The translations under genes and the position numbers were made by a program. A DNA stretch of 35,786 bases from the NCBI GenBank assembly GCA_949296365.1, contig CASFPZ010000024.1, positions 1-35,786 of the forward strand, in the 5' to 3' direction. Source of the DNA: an uncultured Akkermansia sp. (GTDB taxonomy: Bacteria; Verrucomicrobiota; Verrucomicrobiia; Verrucomicrobiales; Akkermansiaceae). Below are positions 15,989-25,029 of the stretch, piece by piece (the first letter of the stretch is position 1; every line of letters begins with the position of its first letter). The notes under the pieces were generated by a model. It was not told the origin of the DNA and searched no databases. It was given only the letters and a program-made list of their open reading frames with translations.

Positions 15989-16594
15989 TTATTCAGCAAC
16001 CGATTCTTCTTCGGTAGCAGCAGGAGCTTCTTCTTCAGCAGAGGCTTCTTCAACAACGGCAATGGGGGTGTCCCCATGAATGGAAGTAGTCACTCCTGTC
16101 GGCAAAGTAATATCAGCAAGGCGGATAGAGCTACCTATCTGCAAATTGGTAACGTCGACTTCAATGGATTCAGGCAGATCTTTCACTTTGCATGTAATAT
16201 GGAGTTCATGCAGAGTTTGATCAAAAATTCCTCCTTGCGTTGCTCCGATAGCTTCTCCAACAACAACGATTGGAACGATAGAGTGGATTTCTGATTCGTC
16301 GTTTACCAAGAGGAAATCAATGTGCTCGTTACAACCAGTGAGCGAATTATGCTGCACATCTTGCAAAAGAGCTAAGTTGGAGTTTCCGTCGATTTGAAGG
16401 TCAACAAGGAAGTGTTCCGTGGAAACATTTGCGAGCATTTTCGCGAATTCCCGTTCATTGACTTGGATATTGACATTGTCAACACCGGCACCATAGACGA
16501 CAGCGGGGATCCATCCAGATTTGCGGAGTTGATTTAATTTGCCGGAACCGGTAACGGTGCGGGTTTCGGCTTTGAGAGTATGAGTCGTAGCCAT
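15989..16594 (-). CDS. rplY: 50S ribosomal protein bL25 (CTC form)
   Basis: bL25 binds 5S rRNA. The long CTC form found here adds a C-terminal beta domain to the RNA-binding part. The 201-residue sequence opens with the typical LKAETRTVTGSGKLNQLRKSGWIPAVVYG and has LQDVQHNSLTGCNEHIDFL near residue 80. It ends in a very acidic tail (about the last 25 residues, nearly all Glu and Ala), as in other CTC proteins. It lies 132 bases downstream of prs on the same strand, the same prs-ctc order seen in Bacillus, so co-transcription is likely. Confidence 0.95.
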   Translation of the reverse strand: MATTHTLKAETRTVTGSGKLNQLRKSGWIPAVVYGAGVDNVNIQVNEREFAKMLANVSTEHFLVDLQIDGNSNLALLQDVQHNSLTGCNEHIDFLLVNDESEIHSIVPIVVVGEAIGATQGGIFDQTLHELHITCKVKDLPESIEVDVTNLQIGSSIRLADITLPTGVTTSIHGDTPIAVVEEASAEEEAPAATEEESVAE

Positions 16595-16726
16595 AATTAG
16601 TTAGAATAAGATCGTACGTTGGTATTGGTTGGTTTTTGGAAGCAGTTTCGCATAGAAATCTGCCGAAAAACGACCCACACCCGCATTGCGGCCGGGCCGG
16701 GGAGCAGAACTCTGCAACAAACTTAC

Positions 16727-17659
16727 TTAAAAGTCAAACAATGATGATACAGATTCTCCGTCATGAATTCGTTTCACTGCTTGAGCAAGCAAATTGCCAA
16801 CGCTGACTGTATCGACTTTTTCCCCTTGAGCTTGAGGGACAGTGTCAGTGGTCAAGAGTCGTTCAATTTCTGAATTGGCGAGACGTTCTCGAGCAAGATC
16901 GCTTAAAACACCGTGGGTAACACAGGCAAAGACACGCAGTGCTCCGCTTTCTTTGAGGATTTTGGTTGCAGCACAGAGAGTCCCAGCCGTTTCTGTCATA
17001 TCGTCGACAAGGAGAACATTGTGACCGGCGACATCGCCGATGACATTCATGGCCTCCACTTGAGTGGCATTGACACGGTTTTTGGCTACGATTGCCAACG
17101 GAGCATCGAGAGCAATGGCATAATTACGGGCTGTTTTGACACCACCTACATCAGGTGAAACAACGACGAGATTCTTAAGGTCTTGGACATAGTGTTCGCG
17201 GAGATGTCTGATCAACACGGGCTTGGCATACATGTGATCGACCGGGATGTCGAAGAAACCCTGGATTTGTGCAGCGTGAAGATCCATTGTCAAGACGCGA
17301 TCGACGCCAGCAGCTGTTAGCAAGTTGGCAACTAGTTTAGCAGTGATAGGAACTCGGGATTGGTCTTTGCGGTCCTGACGGGCATAACCGAAGAATGGAA
17401 TGACTGCTGTGATTCGCCCGGCGCTAGCGCGTCGCGCTGCATCGACCATAACGCAGAGCTCCATAAAATTGTGGTTGGTATGGGGCGGGCAGGTCGGTTG
17501 AACAAGGAAAACATCTTTGCCTCGGATATTTTCATTGATTTTGACCCAGCTTTCTCCATCGGGGAATGTATTAACGGTAACGTCGGTCAATGTTGTGCCA
17601 GCGTGTTGAGCAATACATTCAGCAAGTTTCCTGTGTGCAGTGCCGCTAATGATTTTCAT
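16727..17659 (-). CDS. prs: Ribose-phosphate pyrophosphokinase
   Basis: Prs makes PRPP from ribose 5-phosphate and ATP, the common precursor for purines, pyrimidines, histidine and NAD. The 310-residue protein has the family hallmarks: KIISGTAHRKLAECIA at the start, the segment IPFFGYARQDRKDQSR, the catalytic DLHAAQIQGFF, and the PRPP-binding loop VLLVDDMTETAGTL (usually DDMIDTAGT). The ATG at 17659 is the normal start. The open frame runs 76 codons further upstream but is not family-like. It feeds purH and the his genes in the same window and precedes rplY. Confidence 0.96.
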   Translation of the reverse strand: MKIISGTAHRKLAECIAQHAGTTLTDVTVNTFPDGESWVKINENIRGKDVFLVQPTCPPHTNHNFMELCVMVDAARRASAGRITAVIPFFGYARQDRKDQSRVPITAKLVANLLTAAGVDRVLTMDLHAAQIQGFFDIPVDHMYAKPVLIRHLREHYVQDLKNLVVVSPDVGGVKTARNYAIALDAPLAIVAKNRVNATQVEAMNVIGDVAGHNVLLVDDMTETAGTLCAATKILKESGALRVFACVTHGVLSDLARERLANSEIERLLTTDTVPQAQGEKVDTVSVGNLLAQAVKRIHDGESVSSLFDF

Positions 17660-17758
17660 GAGTGTGAGAAAAGGCGGGCACATTCTTGCATAGTTTTTTT
17701 TGTTCGCAATCCTTAATTGCAAAACCAGGAGAATTCGTGTAAGGAGAAAGTCGGGACT

Positions 17759-18085
17759 ATGATAGAACAAAAAACTCGTGCTGAATCCGTCCGCTCTCAT
17801 TTGTTCGTTGCGATTCTTGTGACGATTTTTCTGTTCCCGACAGGGATTGTCGCCGTGAGAGCGGCGCGTAAGTGCCTTGACGCACAAGGAGTTGGAGATT
17901 GGGAAAGCGCCTGTAAATATTCTCGCGAGGCCAGGACGTGGGTTATTATTTCGACTATTTTAGGTGGAGTTGTAATATTGTTTTTGGTCTGGCTTGTATA
18001 CCTTTATTGGCCACAGTTGGTACTGTTGTGGCGGAATTGGCGCCTCATCATGTCGGAAGATTTGTTAAATTATCCTGGGTATTGA
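17759..18085 (+). CDS. Dispanin/CD225-like small membrane protein
   Basis: A 108-residue membrane protein with two hydrophobic segments: FVAILVTIFLFPTGIVAVRA (about residues 16-35) and WVIISTILGGVVILFLVWLVYLYW (about residues 61-84). Between them is a polar loop, KCLDAQGVGDWESACKYSREA. This layout and the loop pattern (small-residue helix, AAR, then GDWESA..YSREARTWVI) fit the CD225/dispanin family, related to interferon-induced transmembrane proteins. Bacterial members have no settled function. The ATG at 17759 follows AAGGAG at 17741, a fair ribosome binding site for this genome. Its last 38 bases overlap the end of the convergent hydrolase gene. Confidence 0.7.
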   Translation: MIEQKTRAESVRSHLFVAILVTIFLFPTGIVAVRAARKCLDAQGVGDWESACKYSREARTWVIISTILGGVVILFLVWLVYLYWPQLVLLWRNWRLIMSEDLLNYPGY

Positions 18086-18737
18086 GTATCTGGAGGTGAG
18101 AAACGATAGACTCCCATGCCGTAGGTTGCCCGGCGGGTGCCGTAAACAGCATATCCCAGACTGCTCGATGTGAGTAGGCGTTGGGATGTTCAGCAGTACC
18201 ATGCAGGCCATTGAAAGCTAGATTCAGATCTGCTTGCCCTTGCATTCCCCAACGCCCTCCAATTCTTGGCACTATATCCAAAAGCCCTCCTCCGCAGGAT
18301 AGATAGGTATTTACCCACCAATCAATCCTTGGAGCCCGATTGGTTTTTTGTCTCCTGCTAACAGCATCTAAGGTAACCAATATGGTAGAAGCAGGACGAC
18401 TTTGGCCGAGTTTGCGTAGCACTTCCATAGCTGTACTGCCGCCATAACTATGGCCAATGAGCAATAGGTGCGTGCGGGGAAATTGTTGAATCCATGCGTT
18501 AAGGTCGTTGACGATTCGTACATTCTGATCGTTCAAGAGCCCTCCTCCGTCGCCATCCCAATGATAATACGCTTTGGCCCATGGTGTTTCAGGATCAAAA
18601 TATTGGAAATGTTCCCAAATTTTAGACATGAGTCCCAGCCATTTATCACAGAAGCCGCCAATAAATACGATCGTGTATACAGGCAAGGTGGCTTGAGTTG
18701 CATGTGAAAGCGGGTGTTGAGGGTATACCGAGAACAT
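18048..18737 (-). CDS. Alpha/beta hydrolase, lipase-like
   Basis: A 229-residue serine hydrolase of the alpha/beta fold. The oxyanion-hole strand is YTIVFIGGFCDKW, the nucleophile elbow LLLIGHSYGGS places Ser97, the acid is probably the Asp in LVTLDAVSRR, and the histidine is probably in NAYSHRAVWDML. There is no signal peptide. The arrangement resembles lipase-like hydrolases with an aspartate after the sixth strand (including some type VI secretion lipases), but none of the usual partners is nearby. The substrate is unknown. It converges with and overlaps the dispanin-like gene by 38 bases. Confidence 0.75.
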   Translation of the reverse strand: MFSVYPQHPLSHATQATLPVYTIVFIGGFCDKWLGLMSKIWEHFQYFDPETPWAKAYYHWDGDGGGLLNDQNVRIVNDLNAWIQQFPRTHLLLIGHSYGGSTAMEVLRKLGQSRPASTILVTLDAVSRRQKTNRAPRIDWWVNTYLSCGGGLLDIVPRIGGRWGMQGQADLNLAFNGLHGTAEHPNAYSHRAVWDMLFTAPAGQPTAWESIVSHLQILNTQDNLTNLPT

Positions 18738-18829
18738 GAGACTGAGTCTTTAACAAAAGAATTTGAGCATTTCAGTAAAAAAAATCACAACGAGCTTGAC
18801 CCTCGACGTATCATGTTCATCGTATTTGT

Positions 18830-19414
18830 ATGCAATGCGTCGTACATCAATGGGCTTTCCCAGGATCTTTTGAACATTTATTGGCTATGCCGCGTCAGAA
18901 AATTGTCAACGATTGGTATGGTTATGACGTTGATCCTCCGGCAGAATATTGTTTTGTTGTTGATGGAGCTTATCTATGGTATTTAGCAGCGCGGCGGACC
19001 GGATACATGGTACATCCCGGAGCGTCGCCTGGAGCATATTGTGCAAATTTGTGGAAATATGATGCGGCCGAGTGGTTTATGCGGGCAGGGGATGGATTGC
19101 ATTACCTCGAATTCAATTTAGCCCCTAATGGAGCTTGGTGGTCGTGCGTGTTTTCCGAGGTTCGCGTACCGGCTGAGGATAATGTTCCGTTGGCGGGGGT
19201 GAAAGTTTGTAGTAGACGAGAAGGCAATTCATGGATTGCAATGGCCAAAATTCCTCTTGCGTCGCTGCCTGGCATAGAGATTCAAGGGGCTGGCCTTGCA
19301 GCAGCGTTCATCCTCAATAGTCCGGATCAGATTTTTTTAAGCACAATGGACGAATTATCGGGAGAGCCAGATTTTCATCGTCCTTCTTGTTTCCCCATAG
19401 CCTTATTAAAATGA
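18830..19414 (+). CDS. Conserved hypothetical protein, carbohydrate-binding-family-9-like
   Basis: A 194-residue protein without signal peptide, translationally coupled to the flavin oxidase behind it by a four-base ATGA overlap. The core is rich in aromatic residues: QWAFPGSFEHLLAMPRQ, CFVVDGAYLWYLAARR, GLWKYD-type (CANLWKYDAAEWFM) and FNLAPNGAWWSCVFSEVRV. The last is reminiscent of the CBM9-like domain, in which a similar phrase occurs. No catalytic residue is evident. The ATG at 18830 keeps the N-terminal family-like segment. An ATG at 18887 is possible but would remove it. Confidence 0.6.
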   Translation: MQCVVHQWAFPGSFEHLLAMPRQKIVNDWYGYDVDPPAEYCFVVDGAYLWYLAARRTGYMVHPGASPGAYCANLWKYDAAEWFMRAGDGLHYLEFNLAPNGAWWSCVFSEVRVPAEDNVPLAGVKVCSRREGNSWIAMAKIPLASLPGIEIQGAGLAAAFILNSPDQIFLSTMDELSGEPDFHRPSCFPIALLK

Positions 19415-20808
19415 TGAACGAGGTTATTAATACGAATTGGCTGAACGATTTGCGTTCAGCTGTGAGTTTAGAACGCCTTCTCCTTGATGAGGAATCGCGG
19501 AAAGCTCGAGCCGGGGATCGTTGGTATGCTACCCACGTACCGGATGTGGTTGTCGTGCCAGTGTCTACGGAAGAGGTGGCAACTGTGATGAAAGTTGCAG
19601 CCGTTCATCGGATCCCGGTGACAGCGCGTGGAGGCGGAGTCGGATATGTTGGTGGATGTGTGCCGGAGTCTGGTGGTATTTTGTTATCTTTTGAGCGCAT
19701 GAACCAGATCCTTGAGCTCAATCCGAGTGATGGAGTTGCTGTGGTGCAACCTGGAGTCATAACAGCTGATTTACAAGATCAGGCAGAAAAGGTAGGGTGG
19801 TTTTATCCACCGGATCCAGCTTCGCGGCGCGAGTGTTCGATTGGCGGCAATATTGCAACAAATGCAGGAGGACCTCGGTGTTTAAAATATGGAGTGACTC
19901 GGTCGTACGTCCTAGGGTTGGAAGTTGTTTTGACCGATGGCTCTGTTATTCGTTGCGGCGGTAGGACTCATAAGAACAAAACTGGGTTCGACTTAGTTTC
20001 TCTTTTCTCAGCGTCTGAGGGAATGTTGGGAATTATTACAGAAGCGACTTTGCGGTTGATTCCTAGACCTCAAGCACGCATGGCTCTAGCGGTGAGTTTC
20101 GAATCGTTCCCTTCAGCAGCCCGCGCTGTACAGGAGATTCTGAATGCCGGACATTTGCCGTCTGCTTTGGAAATTACCGACTCATGGACACTTGCCGCAG
20201 CTATTCGTTATTTAGGCGCGGGTACGCTACCGGTGGAGGCTAAAGGACACCTTATTGTAGAAATTGACGGTCGGCTAACCGGTCTAGCAGAAGAATTGGA
20301 AGAATTGGAAAAATTGGTTCAATTGTGTGGGGCAATTAGGGTTGACCGAGCTCAAACGGAACGGGAGGTCGAGGCAATCTGGGCCCTTAGACGCGAATTT
20401 TCTTATAGTCTGAAGGCAACAGGGATGACTAAACTCAACGAGGATATCGTCATTCCTCGGTCGCGATTAGTGGAGTTGGTGGAGTTTTGTCATTCTCTTC
20501 AACAGGAATTGGGATTTCCCGTTGCATGTTTTGGACATGCAGGTGATGGCAATATTCATACGAACATCATGGTTGAGGCGAATGCTGATACATCCCGGAA
20601 GTTGGCGGCTGCGCGGTGTGTTGATCAATTGTTTTGTTGGGTAATTGAACATGGGGGGGCTATCACAGGAGAACATGGTATTGGGCTGGCCAAAGCTAAG
20701 TGGTTCCCGCAGGCAGTAGGACCAGAAATTTTAACCTTACACCAGAAACTCAAAAGTTGTTTGGATCCCTATCATATCTTGAATCCCGGCAAGATGGGTA
20801 TGCCATGA
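19411..20808 (+). CDS. FAD-binding oxidase, GlcD/D-lactate dehydrogenase type
   Basis: A flavoprotein of 465 residues in the PCMH-type FAD oxidase group, which oxidises D-2-hydroxy acids such as glycolate or D-lactate. The FAD-binding part shows VTARGGGVGYVGGCVPESGG near residue 70, VVQPGVITADLQ, and the pyrophosphate segment CSIGGNIATNAGGPRCLKYG. The C-terminal cap has FGHAGDGNIHTNIM and the ending EHGIGLAKAKWF...DPYHILNPGKMG, which carries typical GlcD/LDH residues. There is no separate GlcE or GlcF (iron-sulfur) gene beside it, so it may work as a single-subunit oxidase. The ATG at 19411 overlaps the preceding stop; an ORF extension to 19387 adds nothing family-like. Confidence 0.9.
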   Translation: MMNEVINTNWLNDLRSAVSLERLLLDEESRKARAGDRWYATHVPDVVVVPVSTEEVATVMKVAAVHRIPVTARGGGVGYVGGCVPESGGILLSFERMNQILELNPSDGVAVVQPGVITADLQDQAEKVGWFYPPDPASRRECSIGGNIATNAGGPRCLKYGVTRSYVLGLEVVLTDGSVIRCGGRTHKNKTGFDLVSLFSASEGMLGIITEATLRLIPRPQARMALAVSFESFPSAARAVQEILNAGHLPSALEITDSWTLAAAIRYLGAGTLPVEAKGHLIVEIDGRLTGLAEELEELEKLVQLCGAIRVDRAQTEREVEAIWALRREFSYSLKATGMTKLNEDIVIPRSRLVELVEFCHSLQQELGFPVACFGHAGDGNIHTNIMVEANADTSRKLAAARCVDQLFCWVIEHGGAITGEHGIGLAKAKWFPQAVGPEILTLHQKLKSCLDPYHILNPGKMGMP

Positions 20809-20871
20809 AAGAAATTGTGCTTTAATCTTGTCTCGGCTTCCTCCATTATTGACCAGCATTTGTGTCTTTCC

Positions 20872-22086
20872 GTGAAGTTTTTCCTTACTATCCTCAATTC
20901 GATCCTCGACCATTGTTTGACCTGGTTTTTGCCGAAGTGGCGGCGAAAAGCCCTACTGGTTCGCGTGGGCGCCCAAAAATACGTTAATTACAAGCGAGAC
21001 TTGTTGACGCCTGAAAAAGTTGCAGAGCTAGAAGCTGGTATTGCGACGTTGCGCGATGCGCTACTGCACTGGAACCGCGAACAAGTCGTTTCTGCATCTA
21101 ATAAATTAGAGATGGCTGTTGATTCCCTGCCGGATTCATCCGTATCTGCTTTGGCTGAAAATGTTGAAGTACTTTTTGTCATCTTAGTGATTTTTTTAGG
21201 GATCAAAGAGTACATTGTTCAACCATTCCGCATTCCAACTGGGTCCATGTATCCGTCGCTTAACGGAATCCGCGTGATTCCCTGCGAAGAGAAACCGGGA
21301 TTTTTGACTCGAGTAGCAGATTGGATGATTACAGGGTCTTCTTATGTAGAAGAAAAAGCAGACTCACATCAGACGATTATTGACTATCGGCAGTCGACGA
21401 GTTGGCTGATCTTGACTCGTACGACAGTGGTGTTCAACAATGGGGCTACCATTGAAGTCCCTTCCGCGGAAAACGAAGTCCGGGGGTATTTCAGAAAAAC
21501 GAAGGGTACTGAATTTGCTTCGTTTTCTCCAGGAGATATTATCATGAAGGCGAGAGTTGATACCGGTGATTTGATTCTCGTGAATAAAATGGCTTATCAT
21601 TTCAGACAGCCGGAATTGGGTGAGGTGTTTGTCTTTAACACAAAGGGAATCAATCCCTTAAAACGTTATACGGGCGATCAGGCTGGCGCGACACACTATG
21701 TTAAGCGGCTTTGTGGATTACCCGGGCAAACTCTGACAATTAAACGGCCTTATTTGTTGATTGATGGTCAACCTGCCCAACCATGGACGATTCAACGTGT
21801 TGCTGCTCGCCAGTTCCCCTATAATGAAGTTGGCTATCATCCCGTTAGCCCAGCGATCGATCCTCGGACCAATACAGAGATTCCTTGTTATTTGGCTGAG
21901 GGACAGTCGTTGCGCCTTGTCAAGAACACGCGTTATTCTTATTTGAATCAATATGCAGCGTTGGGCGACAATACAGTGAGTTCTCTCGATTCGCGTTATT
22001 GGGGGCCTGTCTCCCAATATAATATTGTCGGTCCAGCTTGTTTTGTTTTATGGCCGTTTACTGTACACTGGGGAATGATACCCTGA
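20872..22086 (+). CDS. lepB: Signal peptidase I, expanded form
   Basis: LepB cleaves signal peptides of exported proteins at the outer face of the inner membrane. The 404-residue protein has the catalytic serine in FRIPTGSMYPSL (Ser125) and the general-base lysine in HYVKRLCGLPGQ (Lys278), followed by ALGDNTVSSLDSRYWG (box E). The membrane anchor VLFVILVIFLGIKEYIV stands just before the serine. About 150 residues separate Ser and Lys, against about 55 in E. coli. The N-terminal extension before the anchor is helical and soluble-looking. No ATG is available early; GTG at 20872 is preferred, with a TTG at 20815 as the alternative. Confidence 0.9.
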   Translation: MKFFLTILNSILDHCLTWFLPKWRRKALLVRVGAQKYVNYKRDLLTPEKVAELEAGIATLRDALLHWNREQVVSASNKLEMAVDSLPDSSVSALAENVEVLFVILVIFLGIKEYIVQPFRIPTGSMYPSLNGIRVIPCEEKPGFLTRVADWMITGSSYVEEKADSHQTIIDYRQSTSWLILTRTTVVFNNGATIEVPSAENEVRGYFRKTKGTEFASFSPGDIIMKARVDTGDLILVNKMAYHFRQPELGEVFVFNTKGINPLKRYTGDQAGATHYVKRLCGLPGQTLTIKRPYLLIDGQPAQPWTIQRVAARQFPYNEVGYHPVSPAIDPRTNTEIPCYLAEGQSLRLVKNTRYSYLNQYAALGDNTVSSLDSRYWGPVSQYNIVGPACFVLWPFTVHWGMIP

Positions 22087-22095
22087 TCTCGAATC

Positions 22096-22932
22096 ATGTC
22101 GTCTCAATCCGAAGAAATTACGCGCAAGGCTAAATCCAACCTGGCGTTTACTCTCATCGATCTTCCCGAAACGGAACGTCGCCATATGGCAGAATTTTAT
22201 GCTTTCTGTCGGACTGTTGACGATATCGTCGATGAACCAGGCATGACTTCTGAACAGCGGCATGCTGCCCTAGATCGGTGGAAATTACTAGTGCAAGGCC
22301 AGGTGGAGGTTGCCAATGAATTAGAAGGCGATGTTGTACGGTTGGTTCGCGAGTTAGAGCTTGATCCGGGTCCAATGATTGAATTGATTGAGGGGTGCCG
22401 TTGTGATATTCTCCCTAAGCAGCCCCAAAATAGGCAAGAACTCCTTGAATACACATATCGCGTTGCCTCGTGCGTTGGATTGACGAGTACTAAAATTTTG
22501 GGCGCTTCTGAAGCTGCGTTCCCCTATGCAGTGGCATTGGGTCATGCCCTTCAACTCGTCAATATTATCCGCGATATAGCAGAGGATTATAAAAAACATG
22601 GCCGTGTCTATTTGCCGACGGAAGACATGGTGGCATTTTCGTACACCATGGAGGATTTAGCTCAGGGGATACATTCCCCCCAACTCCAGAGCTTGCTTGA
22701 GTATGAGGCCGCACTGGCAACGAAGTTTTTTAGGGAAGCAGAAGGATTATATGCCCAATTGTCAGCTAAAGATCGCAATGCTCTCATACCAACCTTGGCG
22801 ATGGCTATGATATACGGGAAGATCCTGGAAAAAATGAAAGCGGATGGTTTTCACGTCTTTGCCAAGCGTTATCGAGTGAATATGTTCCAAAAACTCTGGT
22901 ATTTATTTCGCGCACGGCTTGGTATTTCGTGA
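22096..22932 (+). CDS. hpnD: Squalene/phytoene synthase family protein, HpnD-like
   Basis: A 278-residue all-alpha prenyltransferase that joins two prenyl diphosphates head to head. The two aspartate-rich motifs are present: DDIVD at residues 42-46 and DIAED at 160-164, with HALQLVNIIRD before the second and HGRVYLP after it. Length and motifs fit the bacterial presqualene diphosphate synthase HpnD, HpnC or CrtB group; the exact product cannot be told from the motifs. It follows lepB after nine bases. No squalene-hopene cyclase, HpnC/HpnE or carotenoid gene is in the window. Confidence 0.85.
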   Translation: MSSQSEEITRKAKSNLAFTLIDLPETERRHMAEFYAFCRTVDDIVDEPGMTSEQRHAALDRWKLLVQGQVEVANELEGDVVRLVRELELDPGPMIELIEGCRCDILPKQPQNRQELLEYTYRVASCVGLTSTKILGASEAAFPYAVALGHALQLVNIIRDIAEDYKKHGRVYLPTEDMVAFSYTMEDLAQGIHSPQLQSLLEYEAALATKFFREAEGLYAQLSAKDRNALIPTLAMAMIYGKILEKMKADGFHVFAKRYRVNMFQKLWYLFRARLGIS

Positions 22933-23031
22933 CCAGTAGAAGAACTGGCTGTTCTAGAAATACAATCATGCCGCAATGAGTGTAAGAGCAGACTTGCCAG
23001 CCAGTAAAAATAGGTGTAATTTACTTTTACC

Positions 23032-24873
23032 ATGAAATCGACTGTGACTGGTACTACTCACGAAGTTGCCAAAAAGTGGGTTGATGAATTCGCCCAACTT
23101 TGTACGCCCGATTCCATCTACTGGTGTGATGGTTCCCAAGAGGAAAATGACGCCTTGTGTGAAATGATGGTTGAAACTGGTGTATTTACCAAATTGAATC
23201 AGGAAAAGCGCCCTGGATGCTACCTGGCTCGTTCGACCCCTTCTGACGTTGCTCGTGTTGAAGATCGCACGTTCATTTGTTCTGAAAAGGAAGAAGACGC
23301 TGGTCCGACCAACCATTGGGCAGATCCTGCTAAGATGAAGGAAACTCTTCGCGGTTTGTTCAAAGGTTGTATGAAAGGCCGCACCATGTATGTTATCCCC
23401 TTCTGCATGGGACCACTCGATTCGCCTCTTGCAAAGATCGGTCTTGAAATTACCGATAGCCCATACGTTGTAGTTAATATGCGCATTATGACCAAGATGG
23501 GCGCTGAGGTTCTTCATCGTCTTGAAGAAGAAACTCAGGGAGGTGGTAATCCCAAACGCGACGGCTATGGCACATTTGTTCCCTGCCTCCATTCTGTGGG
23601 AGCTCCTCTTGAACCGGGGCAAAAGGATACGACTTGGCCATGCAACGAAGAAAAATACATTTGCCATTTCCCTGAAACTCAAGAGATCTGGTCTTTTGGC
23701 TCCGGATACGGTGGCAATGCTTTGTTAGGGAAGAAGTGTCTGGCTCTTCGTATCGCTTCTTCGATTGCTCGTAAAAATAACTGGATGGCCGAACACATGC
23801 TCTTGCTTGGAGTTGAAAATCCTTCCGGTGAAAAAGTTTACATCGGTGGCGCATTCCCGTCCGCTTGTGGCAAAACGAATCTTGCGATGCTTGTTCCGCC
23901 TGCTTGCTACAAAGAAAAAGGTTGGAAGACATCGATCATCGGCGACGATATCGCCTGGATCTGGCCTCATGAAGATGGAACTTTCCATGCTATCAACCCG
24001 GAAAACGGTTACTTCGGTGTGGCTCCGGGCACGTCTTACAAGACCAATCCGATCGCCATGGAAACCATTAAGAAGAATGTGATTTTTACCAATGTTGGTT
24101 TGACTGACGATGGTGATGTGTGGTGGGAAGGTATGGATGGGGAACCGCCTGCCCATGCTATTGACTGGCAGGGCAATGATTGGACGCCGGATTGCGGACG
24201 TAAGTGCGCTCACCCGAATTCCCGTTTCACAGCTCCTGCATATCAGTGCCCAACGATTGATCCTGAATGGCAGAATCCGGAGGGTGTTTCCCTGTCTGCT
24301 ATCCTCTTTGGTGGACGTCGTGCTACAACTATGCCGTTGGTCTTCCAGAGCCGCAGTTGGGAACACGGTGTTTATGTGGGTGCAACCATGGGCTCCGAAA
24401 TGACTGCTGCTGCATTCGGTAAGATTGGCCAGGTCCGTCGTGACCCAATGGCTATGCTTCCGTTCATTGGTTACCATGTTGGCGACTACTGGCAGCACTG
24501 GTTGGATATGGGTAAGACCGTGGCTCACCTTCCGTTGATTTTCAATGTCAACTGGTTCCGTAAAGATCAGGATGGTAACTTCATTTGGCCGGGCTTTGGC
24601 GACAACATGCGAGTACTTGACTGGATCCTTCGTCGTGCTAAAGGCCAGGCTCAAGGTCAGGAAACCATTCTCGGCACCTCACCGACCTACAACGAACTTG
24701 ACAAAACTGACCTTGATTACTCTGAAGAACAGTTCAACAGCAACATGCAGCTTAACAGCAGCGAATGGCAAGCTGAACTGGAAAGTCAAACAGAACTCTT
24801 CGATAAGGTTGGCTCCAAGCTTCCTAAGGAACTTGAAGCTATGCGTCAGGACTTCATCAAGAAATTCGCCTGA
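23032..24873 (+). CDS. pckG: Phosphoenolpyruvate carboxykinase (GTP)
   Basis: PckG interconverts oxaloacetate plus GTP with phosphoenolpyruvate, CO2 and GDP, linking the TCA cycle to gluconeogenesis or, in fermenting bacteria, working in the CO2-fixing direction. The 613-residue size is typical of the GTP type. Motifs include [15 protein letters not shown], the P-loop [12 protein letters not shown] (Cys279, Lys281), [13 protein letters not shown] and the guanine-site neighbourhood [22 protein letters not shown]. Codon use is more C-rich at third positions than in neighbours, which suggests high expression. A leader of about 100 bases holds an 8-base inverted repeat. A clear terminator follows. 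Confidence 0.97.
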   Translation: MKSTVTGTTHEVAKKWVDEFAQLCTPDSIYWCDGSQEENDALCEMMVETGVFTKLNQEKRPGCYLARSTPSDVARVEDRTFICSEKEEDAGPTNHWADPAKMKETLRGLFKGCMKGRTMYVIPFCMGPLDSPLAKIGLEITDSPYVVVNMRIMTKMGAEVLHRLEEETQGGGNPKRDGYGTFVPCLHSVGAPLEPGQKDTTWPCNEEKYICHFPETQEIWSFGSGYGGNALLGKKCLALRIASSIARKNNWMAEHMLLLGVENPSGEKVYIGGAFPSACGKTNLAMLVPPACYKEKGWKTSIIGDDIAWIWPHEDGTFHAINPENGYFGVAPGTSYKTNPIAMETIKKNVIFTNVGLTDDGDVWWEGMDGEPPAHAIDWQGNDWTPDCGRKCAHPNSRFTAPAYQCPTIDPEWQNPEGVSLSAILFGGRRATTMPLVFQSRSWEHGVYVGATMGSEMTAAAFGKIGQVRRDPMAMLPFIGYHVGDYWQHWLDMGKTVAHLPLIFNVNWFRKDQDGNFIWPGFGDNMRVLDWILRRAKGQAQGQETILGTSPTYNELDKTDLDYSEEQFNSNMQLNSSEWQAELESQTELFDKVGSKLPKELEAMRQDFIKKFA

Positions 24874-24904
24874 TTCAAAGTTGAGTTTCTAATGCCTCAT
24901 TTTC

Positions 24905-24942
24905 AAAGGCTGATCCACTATAGCTGTGGGTCAGCCTTTTGA
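24905..24942 (+). terminator. Terminator of pckG
   Basis: AAAGGCTGA (24905-24913) pairs with TCAGCCTTT (24931-24939), extended by CCAC/GTGG inside, and ends in TTTTG. It starts about 30 bases after the pckG stop. Confidence 0.9.
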
Positions 24943-24970
24943 TTGAAAGGGAGATGAGAATTTCGATTTT

Positions 24971-24999
24971 TTGCGATTATTAATATTATCTTATTTAAT
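24971..24999 (+). promoter_or_regulatory. Probable promoter of the zinc peptidase gene
   Basis: TTGCGA (24971-24976) is followed after 17 bases by TTTAAT (24994-24999), in a very AT-rich setting. Transcription from near 25006 would give a leader of about 100 nucleotides that contains the structured element at 25030-25079. Confidence 0.5.
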
Positions 25000-25029
25000 T
25001 ATTGAACGCTTAAGGGAGAATGGTAGTCT

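Noticed and set aside
18714..18986. 90-codon ORF on the plus strand
   Set aside because: Overlaps the start of the better-supported 18830-19414 gene in another frame and has no family-like sequence.
22966..23682. 238-codon ORF on the minus strand
   Set aside because: Antisense to the start of pckG; no ribosome binding site or recognisable motif.
23725..24654. 309-codon ORF on the minus strand
   Set aside because: Lies fully antisense to pckG, an unmistakable gene. Its length reflects biased codon use of pckG, and its translation has no domain features.
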